Position numbers and translations under genes: made by a program. The notes under the pieces are model-generated. The model was not told the DNA's origin. It was given only the letters and a program-made list of their open reading frames with translations, and made no database searches. 33,234 bases of DNA from Phycisphaera mikurensis (GTDB lineage: Bacteria > Planctomycetota > Phycisphaerae > UBA1845). Positions 8,618 through 16,670 of the stretch are shown one piece after another. How positions within the stretch are numbered: position 1 is the first letter of the stretch; each line of letters begins with the position of its first letter. The DNA is taken from assembly GCA_005240095.1 (NCBI GenBank), contig SBAX01000346.1, positions 1-33,234 of the forward strand. The letters are read 5' to 3'.

Positions 8618-9730
8618 CTACTTCACGCAGTCCTCGTACGACGGCCGGCCGCTGCCGGGGTGGATGAGGTGCGTGGGGATGGGGGCGGAGGGCAGCGTGT
8701 CCTTGGACCAGCCCGGCCCGCGGACGATCACGCAACGATAGAAATCGTAGTCGCCCTCCGAATCCGGGGCTCCGTCGGAGTTGCTGTCGTAGGGCGGGTA
8801 GCTTGCCAGTTGCTCAGATACGTAGTGCTGGGCATAGCCCTGGGCATCCTCCGTGCCTTCGACGTAGACCCGCTGCGTTTCGGCATGCGAATCGACGAAG
8901 GCGCGAGTGTAGGTCCAGTCGCGCCCGTGCCAGCCGCGCATGGTCTTGGTGGGTCCGGGGTCTACGCCGGGCTGCACCCCGGGCAGGTCGCAGACCTCGC
9001 GCATCGCCGCCCAGGCCCAGCGCCCGATGTTCTCCTCGTAGAACAGCGTCCGGGCCGGTGTGGGCACGCGGGTCGTGGGACGCATGTACGGCGAGTTGCT
9101 GTGCATGAAGCCGCCCTGGCTGGCCACCATGAAGACGTTGGCGGCGTAGCTGTTGCCGAAATGGTCATAGGACGACTGCTCGGTGTTGGCGATCCAGTCC
9201 GGACAGTGTCCGCCCCGCGGCGGGCCGTCGTCGGCCGGGCAGCGAAAGCCATCCAGCTCCAGCTTGGTGTCCGCCGATGCACCCGCGCGGTTGAAGGGGT
9301 TGCAGTTGTCCTTAAAGCCCCCTTTGTAGAGCACCTCGTTCATGGCCCGGGTGGCCGGTCCGAAACCGGCTTTGGTGCCATACTTGCTGTTCAAGGGATC
9401 ACGAGACCCCTCGAGGAAATTCGGCTGACCAACGCCGCTCTTTCCGCCCCATTCGTAGGCTCCCACGAAGGTTGGATTGCGCCCGTCCTGAAGAAATTGG
9501 GCCGGGTGCACGGGAATGCTCCAACCCTGCGGGTCGTCGGTCTCGTAGACGCGGCTGGCCGAGGCGATGCTTTTGAGGTTAGACAGGCACGAAGCCCGCT
9601 TCGTCTGCCGCCGGCCGTTCTCCAGAGAGGGCAGGAGGATGGCAATCAGCATGGCGATGATCGCGATCACCACCAGCAGCTCGATCAGGGTAAAACCGGC
9701 GTGGGAAGGCCCACTTCTTACGAATCTCAT
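8618..9730 (-). CDS. Type II pseudopilin-like protein with large C-terminal domain
   Basis: About 370 residues. The N-terminus is a classical type IV prepilin signal: [12 protein letters not shown], cleavage before [24 protein letters not shown], with Glu at mature position 5, followed by a helix with Arg/Lys and [15 protein letters not shown]. This fits processing by a prepilin peptidase and insertion in the inner membrane. The large following domain ([52 protein letters not shown]) is of the kind seen in planctomycete DUF1559-like and related prepilin-type proteins, which occur in many copies per genome and whose function is not settled. The ATG at 9730 has GGAGG upstream; the longer frame to 9790 is not needed. 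Confidence 0.9.
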   Translation of the reverse strand: MRFVRSGPSHAGFTLIELLVVIAIIAMLIAILLPSLENGRRQTKRASCLSNLKSIASASRVYETDDPQGWSIPVHPAQFLQDGRNPTFVGAYEWGGKSGVGQPNFLEGSRDPLNSKYGTKAGFGPATRAMNEVLYKGGFKDNCNPFNRAGASADTKLELDGFRCPADDGPPRGGHCPDWIANTEQSSYDHFGNSYAANVFMVASQGGFMHSNSPYMRPTTRVPTPARTLFYEENIGRWAWAAMREVCDLPGVQPGVDPGPTKTMRGWHGRDWTYTRAFVDSHAETQRVYVEGTEDAQGYAQHYVSEQLASYPPYDSNSDGAPDSEGDYDFYRCVIVRGPGWSKDTLPSAPIPTHLIHPGSGRPSYEDCVK

Positions 9731-9877
9731 GGCTTGCCTCCGATTTCTCGTTCCCAACGACCACCGGCGGCACTCCGCAATAAACAACACATCCCGGGGC
9801 GATTCGGCGGAAGAAATCTGGAGAAAAATCGAAAAAGCCGCCGATCAGCAGGGCGGTTGGTGCCTTGGGCCCCGGCA

Positions 9878-9907
9878 TTTACAGGCTTGTGGGCCAGGGA
9901 GTATCAT
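9878..9907 (+). promoter_or_regulatory. Sigma-70-type promoter of the parA/vanZ-like unit
   Basis: TTTACA (9878-9883) and TATCAT (9902-9907) are separated by 18 bases; each matches the consensus at five of six positions. The predicted start near 9914 leaves about 25 bases of leader containing GGGAGG before the ATG at 9939. The promoter overlaps an upstream in-frame ATG at 9906, which supports the later start. Confidence 0.6.
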
Positions 9908-9938
9908 GCATGTCGCCCCGCGGGGTCAGGGAGGGCCT

Positions 9939-10883
9939 ATGCGACGGATCGCGGTGATCAATCAGAAGGGCGGCGTCGGAAAGACCACCACCACTGCCAA
10001 CCTCGGTGCGGCCCTCGCCAACAGCGGCTTGCGGGTTCTACTCGTCGATCTTGATCCCCAGGGGCATCTGACCCTGCATTTCGGCGTGGAGCTGTCTGAC
10101 GCTCAGACCAGCGTATACGACATTCTGACCTCTCAGACGCCGGTGAGCGAAGCCTTGGTCAAGGTGCGTGAGCGCATCGCGATCATCCCCGCGGACATCG
10201 ACCTCGCTGGAGCCGAGGCGGAACTGGTCAGCGTCACCGGTCGAGAAGTGTTGCTCCGCGAGGCCTTACAGCCCTTGGAAAACGATTTCGACGTGATGCT
10301 CATCGACTGCCCGCCGTCGCTGGGCGTGCTGACGGTGAACGCTCTCGTCGCGGCCACCGAAGTGCTCATTCCTCTGCAGGCACACTTCTTCGCTCTGCAG
10401 GGCCTCAGCAGGCTACTCGATACGGTGACCCTGGTTCGGCAGCGGATCAACCCGGCCTTGCACGTCGGCGGCGTAATCCTGTGCATGTACGAATCCGCGA
10501 CTCGCCTGGCCACGGAAGTGTGTGAGGACCTCGCCAAGTTCCTCGAGGCCGCCCGGGGGACGACCACCGCATGGTCCAACGCCCGGATCTATCAGACGGC
10601 GATCCGCCGCAACATCAAGCTCGCCGAGTCGTGCAGCTTCGGGCAGACCGTCTTTGACTACGCGCCGCGCAGCCACGGCGCCGTGGACTACGCCAAGCTC
10701 GCGGAAGAGATGCTGCAGGCCAACGGGCAGGCGCCGGCAGCGGCGGTCGCAGCGCCGCGTGCCAAGGCACGTGCCTCTGGTCCTGGCGATACAAAAGCGC
10801 TCGACGCTCAAGTCCTCCCGGCGGACGCGCCTGCGTCCCTTGGCAAGGTGGACAGCACCACGCCCCTGGCGGTGGCGTCCTAG
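9939..10883 (+). CDS. ParA/Soj-family ATPase
   Basis: A 314-residue protein. The deviant Walker A motif KGGVGKTT is at residues 9-16 (MRRIAVINQKGGVGKTTTT), Walker A' at VLLVDLDPQGHL, and Walker B-like at DVMLIDCPPSLGVLTVNAL, as in chromosome- or plasmid-partition ATPases that form dimers on DNA. The final ~60 residues (AAAVAAPRAKARASGPGDTK...) are an Ala/Pro-rich low-complexity tail absent from typical Soj proteins. No parB-like gene or parS cluster was seen next to it, so it may position another cargo such as protein complexes rather than DNA. The following VanZ-like gene begins 6 bases after the stop and is probably co-transcribed. Confidence 0.93.
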   Translation: MRRIAVINQKGGVGKTTTTANLGAALANSGLRVLLVDLDPQGHLTLHFGVELSDAQTSVYDILTSQTPVSEALVKVRERIAIIPADIDLAGAEAELVSVTGREVLLREALQPLENDFDVMLIDCPPSLGVLTVNALVAATEVLIPLQAHFFALQGLSRLLDTVTLVRQRINPALHVGGVILCMYESATRLATEVCEDLAKFLEAARGTTTAWSNARIYQTAIRRNIKLAESCSFGQTVFDYAPRSHGAVDYAKLAEEMLQANGQAPAAAVAAPRAKARASGPGDTKALDAQVLPADAPASLGKVDSTTPLAVAS

Positions 10884-10889
10884 TCGATC

Positions 10890-11312
10890 ATGCCGCCTGC
10901 CGATCTCTCATCCCGGCGGCGAAGGCGGCGTCTGGTCCTGTGGCTTACTTTCTGGGCGATCTCGTTCGCACTTACCCACACGCCTGTGGTTCCCGGCGGG
11001 CGGTTTCAGTTCGACTACGCCGACACCATCGCCCACAGCGTCCTGTATTTCGTGCTGACGCTGCTCGGCGGATGGTATCTCGCCAGTCGCGGAGCGCTGA
11101 CCCCGGGGTCGGTGCTGGCGTGGGCGGCGATTTACGCGGCCTATGGCGTCCTCGACGAATGGCTGCAGCAGTTTGTCCGGCGTTCCATGACCCTTTCGGA
11201 CTGGCTGGCGGACGTGGTGGGCGTGGTTCTGGCGAGCCTCTGGCTGCTGCGTTCCGCGACGCGAGCGAAGCTATCGCAGCATGCCGCGCCACCGGGTGTA
11301 ACGCCGCCTTAA
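10890..11312 (+). CDS. VanZ-like family membrane protein
   Basis: A 140-residue protein with about four hydrophobic segments after an Arg-rich N-terminus (SSRRRRRRLVLWLTFWAISFALT). It has the family's characteristic spacing: DYADTIAHSVLYFVLTLLGGW, then YAAYGVLDEWLQQFVRRSMTLSDWLADVVGVVLASLW, where DTIAH, LDE.LQ..V.R....D.LAD and G are the conserved positions of VanZ-like domains. VanZ itself gives low-level teicoplanin resistance, but most homologues are uncharacterised, so no resistance is claimed. It lies directly behind the ParA gene and ahead of the two-component pair. Confidence 0.85.
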   Translation: MPPADLSSRRRRRRLVLWLTFWAISFALTHTPVVPGGRFQFDYADTIAHSVLYFVLTLLGGWYLASRGALTPGSVLAWAAIYAAYGVLDEWLQQFVRRSMTLSDWLADVVGVVLASLWLLRSATRAKLSQHAAPPGVTPP

Positions 11313-11339
11313 CGAGGCCCTTGCGGAAGACCATCCCTC

Positions 11340-11368
11340 CTGACCGTCCCCTCAGGCTATGATAGGAT
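11340..11368 (+). promoter_or_regulatory. Possible promoter of the two-component operon
   Basis: CTGACC (11340-11345) and TAGGAT (11363-11368) are spaced by 17 bases, each matching the sigma-70 consensus at four of six positions. They lie 45-75 bases before the response-regulator ATG, in a 101-base gap after the VanZ-like gene. TATGAT at 11358 is an alternative -10 without a partner. Confidence 0.3.
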
Positions 11369-11413
11369 ACGGCGTCGCTTGAGTACGTCCCGCGTCCAAC
11401 GGCGGAGCATTTT

Positions 11414-12160
11414 ATGGCCAAGAAACGCACCGTAGTCGTCGTGGAGGATGAGGACGCGATCCGTCGCGGGATCGTGGATGCCCTGCACATCTCCGGTTTT
11501 GAGACGGTGGAGGCGGCCGACGGCATCACCGGCTTGCGCGAGGCTCGCCGCTCGGGCGTGGACCTCGTCCTGCTCGACCTTCTGCTGCCCAAGATGGACG
11601 GCTTCGACGTGCTCGCCGAGCTTCGTGTGACCCATCCGGTGCTGCCGGTGATCATCCTGACCGCCCGGGGCTCGGAAGATGATCGTGTCCGCGGCCTCCG
11701 CGCCGGGGCCGACGACTACGTGGTCAAGCCGTTCTCCGCCCGGGAGCTGCTGGCCCGCATTGACGCGGTGCTGCGGCGGACACCGGAGCGGCCGCAGCCC
11801 GTGGTCCGCATTACCGGCGGAGACATAGTCGTGGACTGCGCCCGGCGGGAAGTGATTCACGGAGATCGGGACCGCGTACCGCTGTCGGAAATGGAGGCCG
11901 AGATCCTGCAGCGCCTGGCCGCCCATAGCGGGCGCGTGGTGTCACGCGAAGAACTCCTGGCCTGCGTGTGGGGATTGCGTGAGGGCGGCGTCGAGACCCG
12001 GGCCATTGACATGCACATCACTCGCCTGCGTCAGAAGCTCTCCGGCGGCTCCACCGAGCCGTTGGATTGGATCGTCACCGTCCGCGGCAAGGGCTACATG
12101 CTCGGTCCAGGTTTGCAGCTCACTACGGAGGACGCCGCGGCGGCGCCGAAGTCGCCATGA
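11414..12160 (+). CDS. OmpR/PhoB-family response regulator
   Basis: A 248-residue cytoplasmic transcription factor. The receiver domain (about 5-122) has the acidic pocket EDED at 11-14, phosphoacceptor Asp55 in VLLDLLLPKMDG, Thr83 in IILTARG and Lys105 in DYVVKPF. The C-terminal winged helix (about 130-233) shows LSEMEAEILQRLAAHSGRVVSREELL, VETRAIDMHITRLRQKL for the recognition helix, and WIVTVRGKGYML for the wing. The start is preceded by GGCGGAG. The stop overlaps the ATG of the histidine kinase by 4 bases (ATGA), so the two are translationally coupled and form one system. Its target genes are not evident. Confidence 0.96.
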   Translation: MAKKRTVVVVEDEDAIRRGIVDALHISGFETVEAADGITGLREARRSGVDLVLLDLLLPKMDGFDVLAELRVTHPVLPVIILTARGSEDDRVRGLRAGADDYVVKPFSARELLARIDAVLRRTPERPQPVVRITGGDIVVDCARREVIHGDRDRVPLSEMEAEILQRLAAHSGRVVSREELLACVWGLREGGVETRAIDMHITRLRQKLSGGSTEPLDWIVTVRGKGYMLGPGLQLTTEDAAAAPKSP

Positions 12161-14031
12161 CCAGCGCCAAGAAGAGCGCTTTAGCCGCGGTTGCTCTGTT
12201 CGTGTTGATCGCCGCGGTCGTGCTGGGCGGCATGACTTGGGCGACCATCTCCAGCTACGAACTGGCCAAGAAAAACGTCGCCGAAGAACACGTCAACCTG
12301 GTGGACAGCGCGCGGCTGCGCATCGAGAGCCATGTCCAGGGCATCCTGAACTCTGAAGCGTCGCGCCCCTACGCCGACTATCTGGACGAACACGCCGTGC
12401 GGCCCGGGTTCGTGGTGACGCGTGATCGGCGAGAATTGGAGGCGATGTATGCCGTGGTGGCATCGCCGGTGGCCGAGTCCAAGCCTCGATACGACTGGGT
12501 GGAGCTCTACTTTCAGGTTGACGAGGACCGGCGGCTTTCCTCCCCACAGCTTACCGCCGAGGATGAGCGCCGAGGCATGGTGAGTGCTGGGGCGGAGCCG
12601 TGGCAGCGCCGCGCCGCCGAGACCTGGGCCTGGTTCCATCGCATGTATTCCGGGATCGACTTTCACGGCCGCGTGAGCGAGGCGCTCTGCGGCGAGGACG
12701 TGCTGCCCGCGCGCCCGGGCGTGGAGCCCAAGGAGCTCGTCGCGCTTCGTCAGGAGGCTTCAGACAAGCGCGGGTTTCGGCGCAGCTCCGTAGCGGAGTC
12801 GCAAAAGGGCTATCTGCCGCCCGAGGACTGTGTTTCCGAGCAGATTGTGAAGGCCGCCATTCGGGGATTGCCGCTGACCATCGAGGGCGAGGCTGAGGAG
12901 ACATCTTCGCCTCTGAGCACCGTACAGATCGGCCCCTTCGCCCCGCCTTTCTGGGTCGAGGCGGGACCGCAGCGAGGGCTGAAACTGGCATTCGTTCGGG
13001 AGTGTCGTGTCGATGCCGACGTCATCTACCAGGGGTTCGTCGCCGACTGGGAACGCCTCAAGCCCGAACTGCTAAAGTTGATCAGCGTTCCTTTCCCGGA
13101 CGCCGACCTTCGGCCCGTGCCCAACGACGTGCGGCTGGATGACGAGGTCAGCGCCATGAAGCTTCACGCCTTGCCCGTCGTGCTCGATGTGCCGGACATC
13201 CCTGGTGGAACCAGCGCTGCGGCGTGGCGGTCGGTGCGCGGGGTGCTGGTGATTTCCTGGACTGCGGCGGTGGCCGTGCTTGTCGTGGCCGGTTGGGGAG
13301 TGCGAAACCTCGTCGCCCTCACCGAGCGGCGCCTGCAGTTCGCATATGCCGTCACCCATGAACTGCGCACGCCGCTGACGACCTTTCGGCTGTATTCCGA
13401 CATGCTGTCCGCCGGCCTCGTGCCGGACCCGTCCAAGCAGGAATACCTCGACACACTTAACCGGGAGTCCCAGCGGCTTTCAAGCCTCGTGGAATCCGTG
13501 TTGGAGTATGCCCGGCTGGAGAATCAGAAGGTCAAGCTGCACGTGACGCAGACGGACGCCGCCTCACTCATGCGCGCGGTGGGGGAGACCGTGCAGCGAC
13601 GCTGCGAGAAGAACGACGTGCAGGGCGCCACGTCCAGCAAGATCGCCGCCGAACATCGCCTGAGTACCGACGTGAACTTGGTCAACCAGATCGCCGCCGT
13701 GCTGGTCGATAACGCCTGCCGTCATGCCCGCTCGTCCACGGAGCCGAAGGTGAAAGTGGAGCTCGGAGCGGACAACGGGCGGCTGCATTTAGACGTGGTG
13801 GACTCCGGACCGGGCGTGGACTTGGCTGACTCTCGACGGATCTTCCGGCCCTTCCGCCGCGGGAAAGATGCGGACGCGTCCGCCCGCGGTGGCATCGGCT
13901 TAGGGCTCGCCCTGGCCCGAAACTGGGCGTCGCTGCTCGGTGGGCGCCTCGATCTCGTCGCCCGCCACGATCCTCAGCTCGGCGGGGCACACTTCCGTTT
14001 GTCGATTCCCGCCCATCACAAGGTCACGTAG
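12157..14031 (+). CDS. Membrane sensor histidine kinase with large periplasmic domain
   Basis: A 624-residue partner of the overlapping regulator. TM1 is LAAVALFVLIAAVVLGGMTWA near the N-terminus. It is followed by a periplasmic region of about 330 residues (roughly 30-355) with no recognised sensor fold, then TM2 GVLVISWTAAVAVLVVAGWGV. The linker to the kinase core is very short, with no obvious HAMP domain. The core has His401 in YAVTHELRTPLTTFRLYSDML, Asn519 in LVDNACRHAR, the G1 box DSGPGVD and the G2 box GGIGLGLALARNWA. An upstream in-frame start inside the regulator gene was rejected in favour of the ATGA overlap. The ligand is unknown. The large sensor and direct TM2-to-DHp linkage are notable. 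Confidence 0.95.
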   Translation: MTSAKKSALAAVALFVLIAAVVLGGMTWATISSYELAKKNVAEEHVNLVDSARLRIESHVQGILNSEASRPYADYLDEHAVRPGFVVTRDRRELEAMYAVVASPVAESKPRYDWVELYFQVDEDRRLSSPQLTAEDERRGMVSAGAEPWQRRAAETWAWFHRMYSGIDFHGRVSEALCGEDVLPARPGVEPKELVALRQEASDKRGFRRSSVAESQKGYLPPEDCVSEQIVKAAIRGLPLTIEGEAEETSSPLSTVQIGPFAPPFWVEAGPQRGLKLAFVRECRVDADVIYQGFVADWERLKPELLKLISVPFPDADLRPVPNDVRLDDEVSAMKLHALPVVLDVPDIPGGTSAAAWRSVRGVLVISWTAAVAVLVVAGWGVRNLVALTERRLQFAYAVTHELRTPLTTFRLYSDMLSAGLVPDPSKQEYLDTLNRESQRLSSLVESVLEYARLENQKVKLHVTQTDAASLMRAVGETVQRRCEKNDVQGATSSKIAAEHRLSTDVNLVNQIAAVLVDNACRHARSSTEPKVKVELGADNGRLHLDVVDSGPGVDLADSRRIFRPFRRGKDADASARGGIGLGLALARNWASLLGGRLDLVARHDPQLGGAHFRLSIPAHHKVT

Positions 14032-14046
14032 GCCGGTCGGGGCGAA

Positions 14047-15153
14047 TCAGTTGAGACGTCGACCATCGGAATCCGCGGCGAATAAGTGAACGTGGGTCGG
14101 GTCGAACGAGAAGCCTACGCGATCGCCCAGTGTGCCTTCGTACGGACGTGGCGTCCGAGCCAGAAACGTGATCCCGGTTGGGGTAGCCAGCTGCACGTTG
14201 GCGACGTCGCCCAGGGGTTCGATGTCGCGGACGACAGCCTCGCCAGCAGGCGCGCTGATGAGCCCAGCCGCTCCACCTCCGATGGTGATGTGCTGCGGTC
14301 GGATGCCCAGCACCACCGGTCCCGGGGGCGGCGCCGGGGCAAGCCGGCCGAGGCCGATCCGCCCGATAGGCCCCTCGAACGTCGTGTCGCCGGCGCCGCC
14401 TCGCAGTATCCCCGTGAACATGTTCATGGGAGGGCTGCCGATGAAGCAGGCGACAAAGCGGTCTGCCGGCTTGCGGTAGACCTCCAAAGGATCCCCGACC
14501 TGGTGCAGGATACCTGCGTTCATCACCGCGATGCGATCGCCGAGGGTCATAGCCTCTTCCTGATCGTGGGTGACGTGGATCGTTGTCGTACCCAACTCCC
14601 GGTGCAGGGCCTTCAATTGTCCCCGCATGGATAGTCTTTGGCCCGGATCGAGACTGGACAGCGGTTCATCGAAGAGAAACACTTGCGGCTTGCGGACGAC
14701 GGCCCGGCCCAATGCGACGCGTTGCCTCTCCCCACCGGACAGAGAGCCCGGACGGCGATCGAGCAGGTGAGCGATCCCCAACGTGGCGGCGGCTTGACCG
14801 ACCTTGCGGCGGATTTCATCGCCCGGCGTGCCGCGCATCTTCAGGCCGAAGGCAAGGTTCTTGAAAACGGTCATGTGGGGATACAGGGCGTGGTTCTGGA
14901 ACACCATGGCCACGTCGCGGTCGCGGGGCGCAACCTGGTTGACGATCCGCTCGCCGATGCGGATTTCGCCGCGCGAGGGGGCCTGCAATCCGGCGATGAC
15001 GCGCAGCGTGGTGGTTTTTCCGCAGCCCGACGGCCCCACGAGAACCATAAGCTCGCCGTCGCCGACGGACAGGTCAAGGTCGCGCAGGGCGTGAATGACG
15101 CCGCCCCGGGTACGAAACGTGCAGCTCACTCGCGTCAGGGTTACGTTGGGCAC
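14047..15153 (-). CDS. ABC transporter ATP-binding protein, MalK/UgpC/MsmX type
   Basis: About 368 residues. The nucleotide-binding domain has Walker A GPSGCGKTTT, Q-loop MVFQNHALYPHMTV, signature LSGGERQR, Walker B VFLFDEPLSSLD and switch His in HVTHDQEEAM. The C-terminal part (GPVVLGIRPQHI, a TOBE-like domain) is the regulatory extension of sugar-importer ATPases. GTG at 15153 gives the family-typical opening VPNVTLTRVSCTFR; an ATG at 15186 would add 11 residues and is equally possible because neither has a good ribosome site. No permease or binding-protein gene is adjacent, so it may serve importers encoded elsewhere, as MsmX does in Bacillus. It is divergent from the flavoprotein gene. 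Confidence 0.93.
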   Translation of the reverse strand: MPNVTLTRVSCTFRTRGGVIHALRDLDLSVGDGELMVLVGPSGCGKTTTLRVIAGLQAPSRGEIRIGERIVNQVAPRDRDVAMVFQNHALYPHMTVFKNLAFGLKMRGTPGDEIRRKVGQAAATLGIAHLLDRRPGSLSGGERQRVALGRAVVRKPQVFLFDEPLSSLDPGQRLSMRGQLKALHRELGTTTIHVTHDQEEAMTLGDRIAVMNAGILHQVGDPLEVYRKPADRFVACFIGSPPMNMFTGILRGGAGDTTFEGPIGRIGLGRLAPAPPPGPVVLGIRPQHITIGGGAAGLISAPAGEAVVRDIEPLGDVANVQLATPTGITFLARTPRPYEGTLGDRVGFSFDPTHVHLFAADSDGRRLN

Positions 15154-15312
15154 GTTGCCAGCTTCTATCTCAAGGACGGCAAGCATTCAATGGACCCGGG
15201 CGGGCCCAACTGGCGGCGATACTTGCGGCAAGGTGGACCGGCCGGTTAGTGTATGCCCATGGCTGTGGCCAATTCGATTCGGTGAAGGTCCAGCGTCGGG
15301 GAAGCGCGATCC

Positions 15313-16431
15313 ATGCCCGAAGAAGTATTCGATGTCGCTATCGTCGGCGCTGGTCCCGCCGGATCGACGGCCGCGACGGTGCTGGGGCGTAAGGGATATT
15401 CCATCGCCCTGATCGACCGCGCCCAATTCCCGCGCCCGGTGGCGTGCGCGGGCTGGGTCAGCTCCAAAGTCGAAGGGCTTCTTGGAGACCTGGGTCTCTC
15501 CGCTAATGGCGTCCTCGAGCAACCCTTCCGTGATGTCACCTTCTACAACGCTGACTTCACCAAGACCGCCAAGCCGCGGGTAGAAACGACTGTCGGTTAC
15601 GTTGTCGAGCGCTCCCGGTTCGACAACGCCCTGGTCAAGGCGGCCGAGCAACATGGAGCTACCGCTTTCCTGGGGAGCGGCGCCGCGGACATCCGGCTTC
15701 AGGAGTCCAGCGTCGTCGTAACCCTCGCGGATCGCCGCAAGGTCACCGGACGCCTGCTCATGCTCGCTTCCGGGCGCGGATCGGACCTGCTGGATCGGGT
15801 GGGGTTTCCGCGATACCCCGGAACGAATCCTCTGTGGACGGCCCAGGTGGAAGCGCCGCTGGCCCCGCCCACCGGCCCGGCGGAGCCGCGAGTGACCATC
15901 GTCCTGGGTCTTGATAGTGGGCCGAGCTTCGGGCTTTGCTGCCTCACGGCCAATCGCGCCGTCGTCAACGTGAACTGGGCGGGCGACCGCGACCGGGCCA
16001 TCCCCATGCTGGTCGAGCTGTGCAAGGCCGCCCTTCGCGAAAAAGTCATCCCCGTGGACCTGACCAAGGCAGCCAGGACCGCGACGCTCATCCGTAGCCC
16101 TGCGTCGGCGGCGCTGGACATGGATTCGCACGTGGCCAAGCACACTCTGCTGATCGGCGATGCCGGGGGGTTTATTTCCGCGGCCAGCAACGAAGGGATT
16201 TATCCGGCGATGTGGTCGGCCAAGCTCGCCGCCAAGGCCATCGACGCCGCCCTCCAGAGCGACGTCAGCCAGGACCAACTGATGTCCTTCGACACCCTCT
16301 GGCGCACACAGATGGCCGACCACCTGCGCTCGCCGCACACCGACATCCGCTTCCTCCTGCCGCTGATCTTCCAGAACCAGCCCATGGCCGACCGCATGGC
16401 CGCGGCCTTCTTCTATGGCGAGAATCTGTGA
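15313..16431 (+). CDS. FAD-dependent oxidoreductase, geranylgeranyl reductase family
   Basis: A 372-residue protein. The dinucleotide-binding fold is at the N-terminus (DVAIVGAGPAGSTAATVL with GxGxxG, then ALIDR), PVACAGWVSSK follows where family members often have a Cys/Gly motif, and the second FAD contact is LLIGDAGGFISAASNEGIYPAM near residues 275-298. The layout fits the geranylgeranyl reductase/FixC-like group that saturates isoprenoid chains or oxidises polyprenyl and aromatic substrates. The substrate cannot be read from sequence, and halogenase-like relatives are possible. GGGGAAG precedes the ATG. The stop overlaps the GTG of a small DUF4926 gene by 4 bases. Confidence 0.9.
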   Translation: MPEEVFDVAIVGAGPAGSTAATVLGRKGYSIALIDRAQFPRPVACAGWVSSKVEGLLGDLGLSANGVLEQPFRDVTFYNADFTKTAKPRVETTVGYVVERSRFDNALVKAAEQHGATAFLGSGAADIRLQESSVVVTLADRRKVTGRLLMLASGRGSDLLDRVGFPRYPGTNPLWTAQVEAPLAPPTGPAEPRVTIVLGLDSGPSFGLCCLTANRAVVNVNWAGDRDRAIPMLVELCKAALREKVIPVDLTKAARTATLIRSPASAALDMDSHVAKHTLLIGDAGGFISAASNEGIYPAMWSAKLAAKAIDAALQSDVSQDQLMSFDTLWRTQMADHLRSPHTDIRFLLPLIFQNQPMADRMAAAFFYGENL

Positions 16432-16652
16432 TCGTTCCGGCGCGAACGCCATCTCTATTGGATGTCGTGGCTGTCCTGAATCCGCCCGAAGGCGACGGCG
16501 TCGAGGTTGGTGATGTCGGAACCGTCGTCGAGGTGCTGCCACCGGATGGTCTTGAAGTAGAGTTCATCGATTCCGAGGGACATACTCGCTGCGTTGCAAC
16601 TCTCCGCGTGAGCGACGTACTCGTTTTGAATCGCGAACGGACGCCCTTGTAA
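16428..16652 (+). CDS. Small DUF4926-like protein, 74 aa
   Basis: The GTG at 16428 overlaps the flavoprotein stop (GTGA), so it is likely translated by coupling. The sequence LLDVVAVLNPPEGDGVEVGDVGTVVEVL with VEFIDSEGHTRCVATLRVSDVLVL matches the pattern of DUF4926: LLDVV.LL at the start, G..GTVVEVL, then a EVEF.D..G beta strand and a closing L...LL. Such proteins are small beta-barrels of unknown function; I recall several being found near putative toxin-antitoxin or mobile genes. The pairing with an oxidoreductase here may be incidental. The assignment rests on pattern recognition by eye. Confidence 0.75.
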   Translation: MIVPARTPSLLDVVAVLNPPEGDGVEVGDVGTVVEVLPPDGLEVEFIDSEGHTRCVATLRVSDVLVLNRERTPL

Positions 16653-16670
16653 CGGCCGTATGCACGGGGC

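Noticed and set aside
9906-9938. Earlier ATG at 9906 as the ParA start
   Set aside because: It overlaps the -10 box and has no ribosome site, whereas 9939 has GGGAGG and gives the family-typical N-terminus.
8660-10054. A 464-codon plus-strand frame over the pseudopilin gene
   Set aside because: It is the shadow of a clear pseudopilin with a canonical prepilin N-terminus and a GGAGG site.
10890-11312. Calling the VanZ-like gene an antibiotic-resistance gene
   Set aside because: Only the broad domain pattern is present and there are no van genes around.
15187-16542. A 451-codon minus-strand frame antisense to the flavoprotein gene
   Set aside because: No recognisable motif; the plus strand has FAD-binding motifs and a coupled downstream gene.
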